Shown: positions 1 to 11,801 of the stretch, piece after piece
How the letters are laid out: the number at the start of each line of letters is the position of its first letter
Numbering within the stretch: position 1 is the first letter of the stretch
Source of the DNA: Zychaea mexicana
Lineage: Eukaryota; Mucoromycota; Mucoromycetes; Mucorales; Lichtheimiaceae
Assembly (NCBI RefSeq): GCF_025766255.1
Contig: NW_026516741.1
Coordinates: 1-64,000, forward strand
DNA: 64,000 nucleotides
Reading direction: 5' to 3'
Position numbers and translations under genes: made by a program
Notes under the pieces: model-generated
Told to the model about the DNA's origin: nothing
Seen by the model: only the letters and a program-made list of their open reading frames with translations
Databases searched by the model: none

Positions 1-1310
1 TATATATGACAACTTCTTGAGCGTTGGTAATCTATGTAGCTATTAGCATAAGATGCGTCTTGATAAAGAATATCCGTACATATTGTACAGATATTGGTTC
101 CTAGCATCCGTTAACTTTCACAGTCCATCATTTGGGAATTTCAAGTTGGAAATTAACGGGTGTCCTGATATCTCGTTCCTATATTGTTTCCGCTACATGC
201 TACATATCCTCTTATCGCCCTGTCAGCTCCTCATCATACACATTCACGCTCTCGATATAAAAGTTCCCGTTGCCTTTCTTCATAACTCTCGCTATAAACA
301 CGATCTCTTTTGTTTGCCATACGCCGAACCTCTGCCGCTTCGTCCTGACCACCGCCTATAACGTCATCCACCCCCCAATTCTTTTCACTTAGTGCCTCCA
401 CTCAACTTCCCAAACTTCCTAAGTCAACTTTGCTCTGCTCTTCTTGTACTTCATTTTCATCTTAGTAACTTATCCAACCTCATTTTTTTCTAAAACCACA
501 AGAAAATCGGCTAAGATATTGAACATTTTCCTTTCATAGTAATCATCTCGACCATTCTCTTGTTTATGTTTATCCATCCTTCCAAAACAATTTCGCTTCT
601 ACTGTTTTTCCACTGCTTCAACACTTTTGCCGATTTGCTATGTTGGGGGACCACTGTATACAATATCTGCTCAGAAAAAAACGTGCTAGTACACAAATTG
701 CCTTGTTATGTACGTCGGTTTATGTGACTCACAGACAGGTTCCATGTATTAGCAGCACGACGTGCTTACTAATTCCTCCTGTCCTACTTTTTTTACCCAT
801 CCTTTCGCCTTCACACAAACGAAAAAACCTATATCTTCTCATTATACTGGCGTTAAGAAAAAGGTTATTCTAAACTAGCGTGACAGTCTACCTGTTGTAT
901 CCAACAAGGCTGATAACACTCATTCTTTGTTCCGTTATTTCCCTCAAAATTTCACTAGCGTTCTTCACGGATCGCATCAGATCGGATATAAGGGCCATGC
1001 GCACCCGATCCGGATATGCGGATGCACTGATGAAATTCAATCCGCCGTATATTCCAAGATTGCGCAGGAATGAATGACAGCCTTCCACTGTATGCTCTCA
1101 GTCAACTAGATCACAACAATTGTTCGATAATGTGCTCCGGTTGCTATGCCTATTCCGCTGCAAATGTTATTAATGTTCGCATTATCTATTTTAAGAATGA
1201 CCCCAGCAGAAACAAACAAGTTCGATAAATCAAACAAAGACAGTAACGTCGCCAGTTTCAAAAATCAGTATCGGTAAGTTCAGAAACAATAAAACTGAAC
1301 CCAACAACAA
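1..1310. other. Gene-poor AT-rich stretch
   Basis: Only short overlapping open frames on both strands, with no start context, splice pattern or recognisable motif. I see no gene here. It leads into the transposon remnants that begin near 1.3 kb. Confidence 0.5.
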
Positions 1311-1311
1311 A

Positions 1312-1715
1312 AGTTCATATTCTGGCCTTATTGATGGACGGAGCCACTGCAGCAAAGATACTGCAAGGCCATGCAACACCCTGAAGCGAATCAAAATATC
1401 GGAAGTTCCAGCTCGGCAAACTCTATGATGTAGAGCAGCTTACTTCCATGCAATGGGCCAGAGATGCTTGAGACTTAGTCTTATAGGAAACAATGAAATG
1501 TTGCTGGCATCACACAGGATTGCTCGATGTAGAGACAGAAGAGGAAAAGAAGACTAGAGAGACTGCAGAAGAAGCTGAAAGGCTACTGTCTGATGAGCTT
1601 GATGCCGTGATTTTGAATACTCGCGAGAAGACATGTGGCGTTACCACATGACGAATCGGAGGATATCCATGCAACAACTTCTTTCGACGACCTCGTTAAC
1701 GAGCCCTCTCTTCCT
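1312..1715 (+). pseudogene. Decayed pogo/jerky-type DDE transposase, C-terminal remnant
   Basis: Read on the plus strand with stops ignored, this gives the C-terminal end of a Tc1/mariner-superfamily (pogo/jerky, DDE_1) transposase. The diagnostic parts are 'YRKFQLGKLYDVEQLTSMQWARDA' (about 1400-1465), which resembles the usual linker helix, and 'ETMKCCWHHTGLLDVE' (about 1487-1535), matching the family's conserved Asn/Cys-Cys/Trp-x-His-x-Gly-Leu-Leu block. An acidic Glu/Lys tail follows. At least three in-frame stops interrupt it, and a frameshift near 1635 moves the tail to another frame (ALPHDESEDIHATTSF). The catalytic DDE region is not present. Transposases of this class cut and paste DNA; this copy cannot. 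Family assignment rests on motif memory, not a search. Confidence 0.6.
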
Positions 1716-1749
1716 CCGAACCGTCTCCGGGCTCTCCTTCCTGCACCAC

Positions 1750-2648
1750 ATCTTCTCCGTCCCTTCTTCTTTCATTCGATCATCGATCTCCTGTTGCTTC
1801 TTCTCGTAGTACCATAATGGAGCAGGACTAAGAGAATTTAAATCCTTGCTCATGATGGCTCCTTCTTTGCCAGTCGCGCCTATTCATTCGCTTTTTGCGC
1901 CTCTTCCAGCATTTCTACAAAAGTCTCCTTCTCTTTTCTTCCTCGACGACCTCCAGACGGGCGGGCTTCACCTGTTCACCAGCCAGGCTCTCAAGATCGT
2001 CGTCTTCGGCGTGTCGTCTCTTCAGAGCCTTGGCTTTCTTGTTACCAATGGGCCGCACATCCTTCTCGCCATCCACGCTGACCTCGTTGGCCATGTCGCT
2101 GATGAACTTAAATTTTTGCTCATCCTTCAGCAGAGGCCAGCAAGAGCCATCTTGAACGGCTTATACCGTGCTTCAACTTTGCCGTTGTACCTTTCGATGA
2201 TGCGCTGTTTCTATTATAGGAACTTATAGGAACTTCTCGAATCTGTTATATGCATATTATTATGCAAAAGACTACCTTGTCATCATCGGCCTCGCCACTT
2301 TTTGGTGGCCTTCTCTTGATAAAGGCCACGGCCGCTGCATATCTCACGATTCGCGCGCTGACGATTTCCCAACATCTTGACAATTTTCGGGGGTGCGGTT
2401 CTTGTCATTGCCGCCTTTTTGAAACTCTTCAAAAACGCGTTGCCAAACGGTTTGAAGTCTTGGTTGAAGCCAACTTTTTCATCCTTGTTGGCGAGAAGGT
2501 AGGCTTGGACCAAGAGCTGATCCTCGTCATTGCGCCACCAAGCACCTTTCGTCTTTTTTTTTCGGCAGTTGTGACAGGGGAGGCAGCGGTAGCGTTTCGG
2601 CTTGAGGAGGGGTGGTGTCGGGGGAGAAGTGACCGTAATCGTAGACAT
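1750..2648 (-). pseudogene. Broken Myb/SANT-like gene with NAM-associated C-terminus (Harbinger ORF1 type)
   Basis: The minus strand encodes, from 2648, a 121-residue start with a Cys pair (RCLPCHNC) and a Trp-rich Myb/SANT-like stretch (KGAWWRNDEDQLLVQAYL, then NRQRANREI). Downstream in other frames come 'RYNGKVEARYKPFK' (about 2190-2150), 'KFISDMANEVSVDGEKDVRP' with the RPIGNKKAKAL block (about 2110-2020), a Lys/Glu coiled coil, and the tail 'IMSKDLNSLSPAPLWYYEKK' (about 1857-1800). That order (Myb-like domain, RP-x-G-x-K-x-AK block, coiled coil, 'MSKDL.S' tail) matches the NAM-associated proteins that accompany PIF/Harbinger transposases. The frame is broken several times (stop near 2283, stop near 1916, two shifts between 1930 and 1850), so it is a relic. 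It lies tail to tail with the pogo remnant. Confidence 0.55.
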
Positions 2649-5600
2649 GGAAATGCTGTTGTCGTTGTTGGTGTTCTTGATGTTACAGGACAGGACCAGT
2701 TACTTTACAGATTCTCAATTCTACAGATAATCCGTTGCGAATGCTCATAACACGCACTGCTCTTCTGTCTTTTCGGAAGACGTGCAAGATGACACTGACA
2801 AACCCGTTTTGGATGAATGACGAAAAGGAAACCGCGGTGACGAAAAGGGAATGGGCGGGAAAATGACAAGCAGTGAACGAAAAGGGAAGAACGTAGCACA
2901 AGTAAAAAAGAAAGAACTAGCCGAGTGGAGTGACGGCGTGAAAGCGTAAACAAGAAGTAGCGAAAAGGAAAAGGAAGGAAGAGGTAGCACAAGCAGTAAG
3001 GAAAGAAAGCATGAAACGGGCGGTTGTCATGGTCACCACTGCATGTGGGAAAGCACTTCTTCCAGTGGTCCAATGCTCTGCTGGCTCGGGGCCCCAGGAC
3101 GATATGAATACTTGAAACAAGGGGTGCCGCTTTTCATTTCTTCCCTCTTACTTTGCCTTTTTTTTACCAAAGTTCTTTTGTTGTTTACTATTGCTCAACA
3201 TTGCTTCTTTCGACGTCCTTCAAAACCATCTGATCACGCTAGCTCCATCTCGCTTGACGCCATTCGAACATTTCACGTCTTTGCCACCTACACTTGCTAC
3301 AGCTGCTCTGTCCTTGCCTTCAACAGAACGTTGCTTTTTCCTGTCACTACCGTCAATCGTGCTGGCTGCCATCTGTAGTGACGCTATTCTGCTCTCGTAT
3401 ATGGCGCCCTTGTTGCTCTGTTACCTGCAATACGTATTCGTGCTCACTCTGTTTTTTTTTTTTGGCTGTTGTTATACCTTGACTTGCTCCATCTCGCAAT
3501 TCTCTCGCCATCTAAGATCTTGTACGTGTTGGATATTCTACTCATTGTACAGACAAATTCTTTTCCTTGGGTGTCTTGAACTCTGCCGGACGTATTTTGT
3601 GGCTCTACTTGGCGTCTTTGTTTCCAAGGCTCCTTTGCTGGACGGACTTTTTTTGGTTTTCCCGTGCTTGCCAAAGATGCTGTGCATGGATGCTGCTCTG
3701 CCGCTTCAACGGACGACCTGTTCTTCTCATAGCTTTCCTGTATACGCTTAAGCTGTATGCCTTCATCCGCCGTTTTAGATTTATCAAGATCAAGGCTGAG
3801 ACTGTGTTGGTTGCTGTGGCTCTCCATGGATGAACTTGTTTTTTTCTGTCACATGCGATTCCGTTGTAGGCTCCTGCTGTGCTTGCCGAAATTATGATCC
3901 ACATGGTAAAGTCTCCCTTTTTATTAGCTAGTTAGAACGTGTGAGGATTGTTTTCCTAGAAAGCAAGAATGGTTAATAGGATGAACGAGTGCTTGTAAAC
4001 GCGCGATCGTTGACGGCGGCCATTGTGGGTATTGGCGACGGTGGCAGAGGAATTTGGATGGGCAGGTTATTCTGTTTGTTTATGGAACAGATGCAAGACC
4101 ATTGACCGTTGGTGTGATAAGGTACTTTACTTTTTGATGTATGTGTATTGCTGGATCAGCTTGAGCCATTTTCTAATTTGAGGCTGTCCTTATTGCTACG
4201 TGTGAGGATCCAGGTAAGTGGTCAAGAGTGATTGCTGGGCAGAGTATGCTGTGCTTAGTTTAATTGTGTTGAGCATGCTGGTTGTGGATGGGTGTGGTGG
4301 ATGAGTGATGTGGATATATATTTCAGAGTGCCGGTCTTTGTTTGCTGAAGGCAACAGTGTTGGACTAGAAGAATAGAATTCTTTAATAAAGACGATCAAT
4401 TTAAAAAAGAAAAAATACTTTTTGAGCGGGTTAGAAGATGTGCTGTGAACGGCAGTTCTTTTGTCGGATTACTGATACGACGGATTGTGTGAGAGCACTG
4501 GTAAAAGAAATAGAAACAGAAGGATCTCTATTTTATAACTTGGCTTGATTACCAGCATGTATATATGGATAGTCGAACAACGACATATGAATATGACGGT
4601 GAACCATGATCGTGCTGTCTTTGAGTGACTGTGCTGCTGAAAAAGAACAGCACATCTCTACCAAACAAAAGCATGAATATCACGAACGCTCCACACCATC
4701 GATCGTACAAGCACCTCTGACAACTCAACATACCATTCTACTGGTGTCACTGGGACCGTGTGCTTCTCACGAACGTTTGCATACAACGATTTCTCTGGAC
4801 GACGATTAGCAGATCATCTCGTCTGTAACGATATAATATATACCAAAATGACACATTCAGGCGGCAATTGTACTCACAGCACTCGAACATATATAAAAAC
4901 TTTGACGAACGAATATACAACACACATTTTACACAATCGTCAGTGGTCATTCAATCGCTGTCAAAATCGGCATTTTTTGATATTAGCAACACCACTGAAT
5001 ATGTTCTATGCCAGCCGATATATTTTCTTCCATCACGTGAAGAAAAGAAGGGTTACACAGCACCATAAAAACAAAGACGGTATCCAGCGCTAATTTTTTG
5101 ATTATGACGTTGGTGCAATTTTATCAACATTCAAGTAAAGATGTATATATCATCCCATTACACCGAACAGCAACAGCACCAATCACTTTCGAACCCATTT
5201 CTCAGGACCAAAAGGAAACAGGCAATCCTTCTCATAACATTTTTGCACACATCCAGGCTTCGATCCAGCAGACTATCTAGACAAAATTAATCGGTATGTC
5301 ATCTTTACTATTTCTGCTGTTGCTATAGTAATGAAGGGATAACGCTATTTGATTGCAATGGAATAAAAGAGACCGGTCTGTGTACTTTCTGTGTAAGAGA
5401 CACTGGATTCGCAAGTTGAAGATAGGATGATGTTTGTGAAAAAAAAAAGGAAACAGCAGCATTTTCGCTGGTATGCAGGCTTCTTCCTAATACATTGCCC
5501 ACGCGATCCAAAATATCTTACTGCATTGTCATGATATCAAGCAGCTACGTTACTGATAAATATAGGACATAGTGATGAATTAAGTCACTCAATAGGTTGG

Positions 5601-6424
5601 AAAGAAGGGCGAGTAGCTCGCAACGAATTGTGGGGCCTGGCAGCGAACGCCAGTGAGTGAGCAGGTTTAGGCGAACGCGCAAGTCCTGGTCTGGGTTTAG
5701 TCTGGTTTCGGGTTTAAAGTTTCCAAATGATGAGCTTGGATGTATATGGGACTATCGTCTTCTTCTTCTCCTCCACCACTTATTTTGGATTGTTTACAGT
5801 AATTCTAGAACGTTCTATACTTCTTGGGTGCTGATGTGTATGTACCTGTATTCGAGAGATAATACTAAAGGTCGTGATTGCCAATAATGGTACTTGCTCT
5901 AGTTATTATTTGTTTTGCTGAGCTGTAATTCCATTCAAAAGCTCGAGACGCGACTCAAACTTTCTAAGCAGTGTCCTTTCCGCCTTTCCAAACGATTCAG
6001 TAAAATCCAGCAATCATTTGCCATTGCAGCAAGAACAAAAGTTTGCTTCGAAATCTCGTTAAACAGTATCTTCACTAACAGACGTTGAGAAGTGAGTTTG
6101 TGCTGTTGAAATAAAAGTGACGACGACACTGCTATGCTAATACTGACTGTGTTACAAGAGATATTTTTTTATATTTGAATAGGCAAAGATACAAATCAGC
6201 AACCTATAAAAAAGTGGAATGGAATTGGGTCGAGCGAACTTTCAGCAGAATACTCCATGGGTCGAACAAAATCCACATTATCACTTGTAGATATTTGGTC
6301 CGCCAGGGCAAATGATACGAGTCCTTGGAAATTCAGCAGTAGTTACTGCTTCCCAGATCGCACACGAGCACTCATCCGTTGTTCATAATCATCGTTGGCA
6401 ATCTGTCTTTCTTCCTTATCATTT
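2649..6424. other. Intergenic; no supportable gene
   Basis: The plus strand is pyrimidine-rich from about 2650 to 3850. The minus strand across 3444-3904 gives two overlapping basic, Ser/Gln-rich frames, one of 127 residues, that look coding in composition but match no family I know; they may be another decayed element. From 3.9 to 6.4 kb I see only AT-rich sequence with short chance frames. Confidence 0.4.
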
Positions 6425-6986
6425 CTAATTGAGTTGTTCAGTCGCATCTTTTTTTTCTTGCGTACTCATTGAACAAGTTGATATTCGAAACGTACCTGTA
6501 TTTGACGCGGAGGCCAGGTGCGTGTACTGACACTTCTTTCCAAAATAAGCGGCGACAGTATCGGAGGGTACATCGGCATGGTGAAACATACATAGCATGT
6601 CGATCACTGCTGCTGTAGCGTATTTGACTTCTTCACGACGACTATCACTTACACATCTCCTTCGCCTTCCCTTTGCTTTTGGGTCAAGTTGCGTCATATG
6701 ATATAAGCGGTCCATAAAATGAGCCAACCAGAGCCTTACAAATGAGAGCCAATCAAAATGATGGATTTCATTGAAGACCCGAGCGTGACGGCAAAAAATT
6801 GTCTGGATAAGAATACCAAAAAACCCCCCACCCCTCCCATTTTTTTTCTTCTTCAGTTCCATTTACACAAACTTTATGAAGCGCAAAGTGTTGTGTGAAT
6901 CCTTGACTTGGAAAGCTATCCGCCGAGTCGAGGTGGATATTTTCACCCGAAAGATGCTTCAACGGTAGCAAGGTTGTTGGAAGCAT
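6425..6986 (-). pseudogene. Possible decayed coding tract, unknown family
   Basis: Two minus-strand frames overlap. One runs from 6986 (72 residues) and the other from 6862 (145 residues, containing a hydrophobic/aromatic stretch 'FNEIHHFDWLSFVRLWLAHF' and a basic 'KGRRRRC' patch). They swap around a homopolymer (eight T on the plus strand near 6840), as expected of an old reading frame with an indel. No domain is recognised. The tract ends beside the inverted repeats at 6950-7118, so it may belong to a mobile element. It may also be chance. Confidence 0.2.
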
Positions 6987-7032
6987 GCCCTAGGGCTGCA
7001 CCAACGTAGTACAACAACCTTGAGGCATCTTT
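6950..7032. repeat. Long imperfect inverted repeat
   Basis: The left arm (6950-6979) and right arm (7012-7032) are inverted copies. CAAGGTTGTTG at 6969-6979 is the exact reverse complement of 7012-7022. AAAGATGCTTC at 6950-6960 pairs with the following bases with one mismatch once nine bases of the left arm (about 6960-6968) are looped out. The 32-base spacer contains the palindrome GCCCTAGGGC. It could fold as a hairpin in RNA or a cruciform in DNA, or be the end of a small non-autonomous element. Confidence 0.6.
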
Positions 7033-7074
7033 GTGCTTAGTTGACGTTGTGGGCACACACGGCACGGGCGCCAC

Positions 7075-7118
7075 TAGTGAATGGCGAAGGTCTCTCATTG
7101 CGTAGCGACCATTCACTA
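7075..7118. repeat. Perfect 10-bp inverted repeat
   Basis: TAGTGAATGG at 7075-7084 and CCATTCACTA at 7109-7118 are exact reverse complements with a 24-base spacer. It lies 42 bases beyond the larger inverted repeat that ends at 7032. Confidence 0.6.
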
Positions 7119-7119
7119 C

Positions 7120-10100
7120 CTGCGTCTTCGATCAGGTTTTGTTGTCTTCCTGGAAAAAAGAGACAGCAGGAGTTTTTCCCCCTCTTTTTCTATTGGAACT
7201 TCCTAGAAAAGAGGGTTTCTCTTTAAAATACAATAAGAAAATGACAAAAAGATAATAATCAACAAGAGAAGCTTTCTATGTTTGACTCTTATTATAACGG
7301 AAACTTAATCTTTCGTTGGGTAATGCCATCCCAATTCACAAAGAAAGATCTCTCGCGTATTGATCGACCTTGTGATGTACTTTTGTACTTTGTTTGTGAA
7401 TGTACTGATTGAGATTTAGGATCTTTTATAAGTGCATATAAAGCGGTGGCAGCTCTGTGACACCGTGCTCTCTACGCACAGACCCTGCTATTGTTCTTAA
7501 AAGAAAGAAACGAGGTTGGCATTCGTGTTTTTCAGTTCTGCGATGCACGATTCGTTTGAAACAAATGGCCATCAACGGCAGCAATTGAGACACGCTTGAC
7601 TTCAAGTCAAGCTTGACCTGACCGACTGCTGCGGATTCGCGTTGTCAAAGCTTGGTTCAAAAAGGTTTATACGATATTTTATAACGCGCTGGTATTGCAA
7701 GTAGGATGCCTTTTTTCCCGCTACTCTCCGGTTTCATAAAGTACCACTTTCCTCTTGACCATTCGTTTTTCGTAAACGGAATACACCTTGTCAATGGCGT
7801 TTGAGCTTGCGTTACTTCTCCCTCGCGCTTACAGGCGAAGAATGACCCTTTTATCATTTTAGTTATCATCCTCGCATTATCTCTGTCGCGTAACCTGCAT
7901 GAATAATTTATGTGGCACACGTGCTATACACATATACACATATACAATGCAAATTGCCAATTGCATCAGTCAGCTTACTTTTGTTGGTAAGAGTTGGCGT
8001 GGCACGAGGTGTTAAAGAATGTGTGAGTAAACGATGCAATAATATCATTTTACGCGTGATTTTACTTACGCATATATGATTCTTCATCAGTAATTTGTAT
8101 TAAGCGCGTAACAACCGAGCCATCTCATCTCCTCCACTTACGGCTATATTCTCATTTGTAAGCAGCCACAGAAATGGCGGCGTAAAACAAAGTATATTTT
8201 TTTTCCAGATACGAGAGCACTTGTTAATAGACCGCATAGATTCATAGAGTTGCGAAACTACAAGAATGCTTTTACTCTTGAAGGATGATGGTCGAGAAGA
8301 AGGAGATATGGCAGTCGCTATCCGGATCATTTTTTCAACAACATGTTCGTGCCACCACTTTCTCTTCTTATTTTTTTTACGCTGATAACATTCTTACTAA
8401 AACTCTGGTCCCAAACTATATGGTCACAACGTCAATGCTCTCAGATATAAACAAGTCAAATGCAAAAATGCTTATGCATAGATTCATAATCGAGAGATGT
8501 GACTGACTCGCTTGTAAGAGTGTCTAATTCTTTAGACCCCTTGCTTGAGCATGAGAAGTCATTGTTTGTATGCATGACGTCAACAACCAAATTACTTGAC
8601 TATTTCACCATCTTGTATAAGCTGTTCGTCTTAAATCGTGGCGCATTTTAATGTACTGATATTGAACAATTCCTGGAAAGTTGAAGGCTGAAGACTTAAT
8701 ATATAGAAGCGCAACGTGTATGCTCCAGAAAAGCTGAACGCTCCCCGAGAAACGCAAGGTGGTTGGAAGAATTGCTTAGAACTTGATCGTTTGTCGGATC
8801 ACGGTCTTGCTTGGATCTTTTACTTTTGTTCTCGATAATCAAAGTAACGCAATGATCACCACCATGGCAAATAAGTGTTGTAGTTGATGCGTGTTAGTCG
8901 ACCTAGTTTCGCATTTTGGTTTTCTCCAATGTGCGATATTTTAATGATCTTCTTTTGCAACGAAATCCATTTAAATGCCTTGTATCGTTTTAGAACGTTT
9001 GAGGATTGTTTTCTTCGGCAGTGTAAGTTATTAGCGGACATGTTGCCCAATACACTACAACGGAGCTTAGATAGCGAAGCTTTTTACATTGCCATCATAT
9101 GATTTCTTCTAGACGTATCAGATTGTCCACTTTTCATAGACTTCTCAAAGAAAATTTTGATAGTGAATGATCAATTCGCAGTAAAGTGATAGGCAGGCCA
9201 GTAATACAAAAAAGGAGTCAACTATTATAATGTTTCAACTCTGGTGGATCGATTCTGAGCGTTTTGACGAAAAAAATGCTGTTGGCAGCAGGTTAAAAAC
9301 TGATATTCACGCGTATTGAGAATGGATCGAACGCCCTCGCGGTTTACAGCACCTTTCAGTAATGGATACACGCCTGTTCACGAACAACAGCGTTAGCAGA
9401 AGCGAGTAGTAATCCACAATGTGTTTATTATTTGTTAAGTAACTGTCAAAAGAGCAGAATATATAATACACGCTATTAAGCGTTTTATGCTGCGTCAATG
9501 AACATTGAAAGTTTTTTGCTGTCGACATTTACGATGCTGACACGTTTATGCGCGACCCTTGAAATCTTGCCCTTACTAAATTATCTATCAACCGATAAGA
9601 AAAGAAGGATTAAGTATGTAGTATGATATTTACAATGTTTCCACGCGCCATATTAGTACGACAATAACAAAAATCACATTTCTCCTATATTACGTAAATA
9701 AAAATTTTGACAGCTGGCAACACCTTTGCTTTTTGGTAGAAGCAGAGTTAGCATACAAACTGTAGCTGCCAATTGCGTGCAAAGCAGCAGTTGCTAGAGT
9801 AGAATATCCCGTATCCATGACAACTGATAAACGTTGGCTCATAAACGAAGGTCCTTTCTGATATGAAGAGCATTGTCACAGTAGCTTGTGGGCTGCATTT
9901 ATCTTCTAGAACATTGGGCGACCAATCGCATGTGAGTATGGGTTCCGATATGCTGACTCGCCCTGCAGGGAGAGAAAAGCCAAAAGTAATGCTGGGCTTT
10001 GTTGCCAAGGCCTTCTTTCTCTCTCGCGTTATTCCGGCTATCCGATGGAGAGAATTGATGGGCTCAGCAGCACACGTTCACCGCACCGTATTCGGGCAAC

Positions 10101-10290
10101 GTACCTTATTTGATCATTTCTAAAAATAGTGTTTCTCCATTTCCTTCAATTATTTAGGGTTCACCACACACAACCCAGCTTAATTTTCACTTCTCTCTTG
10201 ACACCACCACTGCCAGAGCTCTCTTCTTTCCAAGCATACACACATTTCAAGACCACCCTATCTCTCCTTACCACTTGTCTTTCTATTAAA
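7120..10290. other. Intergenic; no supportable gene
   Basis: AT-rich sequence with short frames only. A pair of overlapping opposite-strand frames at 9748-10123 is open for about 86 codons on each strand but has no recognisable motif. From about 10150 the plus strand becomes C/T-rich (for example TTCACTTCTCTCTTGACACC), as expected of the promoter and 5' leader of the SNARE gene that starts at 10293. Confidence 0.4.
7594..7612. repeat. 19-bp near-perfect palindrome
   Basis: GCTTGACTT, one central base, then AAGTCAAGC. It overlaps a second palindrome, TCAAGCTTGA, at 7607-7616, and is flanked about 20 bases away on each side by GGCAGCA and TGCTGC, which are also inverted. No gene is close enough to assign an operator role. 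Confidence 0.6.
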
Positions 10291-10292
10291 TA

Positions 10293-11462
10293 ATGGGTTT
10301 CTGGAAATCGAAAAAAGATAAAGGCTCGCCCTCCATCTCGTCTGAATCGACCAATCCCTTCGAATCCGATGCTGCAAGCACTACCACCTATAGCACCCAG
10401 TCACCCGCTCCTTCTTACCACAGCACACCTCCTCCAACAAACGACTATGGAGCTCCCCGAAATGGCGGTGGTGGCCGCTATGGCACTCGCCGTTATGACG
10501 ATCAGTACGAGGCACAACAACGCAATGAACTTTTTGCCGGTGCCAGTGACCGCCGTCTACCTCCATCACAACGCTTCGCCGGCAGTGCTGACGACGAAGA
10601 CGAGTATGGTAGAGGCCGTAATGGTGCGAGCCGCTATGCCGATGAGGAAGATGAGGAAGTGGCCAACATCAAGACACAGATTCGTGATGTGAAGCAAGAA
10701 TCCCTGGAAAGCACCCGCCGAGCACTTCAAAAGATGAACGAAACCGAACAAACTGCTGGTAATACCATGGGCATGCTTGGCGAACAGTCTTGTAAGTATT
10801 GGTATTGAACTTTTTTTTTCAGGAAGTCGATGATGCATAGGGTATGATAATGGTGGGGATATATATAACTGGGTCGACCGAGTGATTAATTGAACCAAAT
10901 TTGGCGGGTGTTAATAGCCCAACTCGCCAATGTCGACCGCAACCTCGACTTGTCCAAGGCTTACTCTGACCGAGCCTCTAACCAAGCCAACGAGTTGCAA
11001 CAACTGAACCGCTCCATCTTCATTCCTGTTGTGAAGAACCCATTTACCCGAAACAAGCGCCAACAACGAGAAATCGAAGCGCTGCAGCGAGATCAGCGGG
11101 AGCACATGGACGAGCGTGACCGCATCCGTCAATATGAATTTGAATCCAACGCACGTCTTGAGCAAGCACAACGTCGAAACGAACGTGTCTCGGCCAATGC
11201 AGGATACCGCCGCGGCCGATCAGAGGCCGATAAACGAAGATACCAGTTCGAGGCTGATGAAGAGGATGACGCTGTTGAGGATGAGATTGATCAAAACTTG
11301 GATCTGCTTGGTGGAGCTACGGCTCGTCTGAAGAACATGGCTATAACCATGAACGAAGAACTCGATAGTCAGAACAAGCAGCTCGACAAGGTGAACAAGA
11401 AGGTTGATCCACTTAGCCAAAAGTTGAGTTCTACCACTCACAGACTCAACAGAACCAAATAA
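10293..11462 (+). CDS. SEC9: SEC9/SNAP-25-type t-SNARE
   Basis: Two exons, 10293-10791 and 10918-11462 (GTAAGT...AATAG), join in phase to give 347 residues. Sec9 supplies the Qb and Qc helices of the exocytic SNARE complex at the plasma membrane, pairing with syntaxin (Sso) and synaptobrevin (Snc). Residues 1 to about 120 are a Ser/Pro/Tyr/Arg-rich disordered region that begins MGFWKSKKDK. The Qb helix (about 125-195) contains ESTRRALQKMNETE and the zero-layer Gln in LGEQSSQLANVDRNLD. The Qc helix (about 285-347) contains DLLGGATARLKNMA and the zero-layer Gln in ELDSQNKQLDKV. NRSIF follows the Qb helix, as in Sec9 proteins. There is no transmembrane segment and no Cys cluster for palmitoylation in the linker, which is usual for fungal Sec9. 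The start is the first ATG after a C/T-rich leader. Confidence 0.93.
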
Positions 11463-11801
11463 GACCTCATCATCACTGTCGCTGCCATCCGTTACTGCCT
11501 CTATCTCCTACCATCATCACCATTCTCAACAAAGAAAAATAAAACTCTGTTTTTTTCTGTTTTCTCGCTCTTCTGCTGTAGATAATTATCAGAGATCTGA
11601 GAGTAGTTTATGTTTAGAAAATTTTAAAAGCGAACCAGGAAATATGGGGAGGAAAAGGGGATTTACTGTACAGATTATATGTGTGGAAAGCAAGGTCAAA
11701 TGAGTGCGTGTGTTTGGGAAAAGGAAAAAAAAATACAACAGCTAATACAAAAAGAAAGAAGCAGGGAAACGATATACTAGGATGGTAGTAATAAGGGATA
11801 T

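Noticed and set aside
2215..2236. TTATAGGAACTTATAGGAACTTC resembles the arms of the yeast 2-micron FRT site.
   Set aside because: The two arms are direct, not inverted, and there is no 8-base spacer or recombinase gene. It is a simple 10-bp duplication inside a decayed gene.
9748..10123. Overlapping 86-codon frames on both strands before SEC9.
   Set aside because: No motif, no splice context and opposite-strand overlap; the plus-strand frame stops before the SEC9 leader. Most likely chance.
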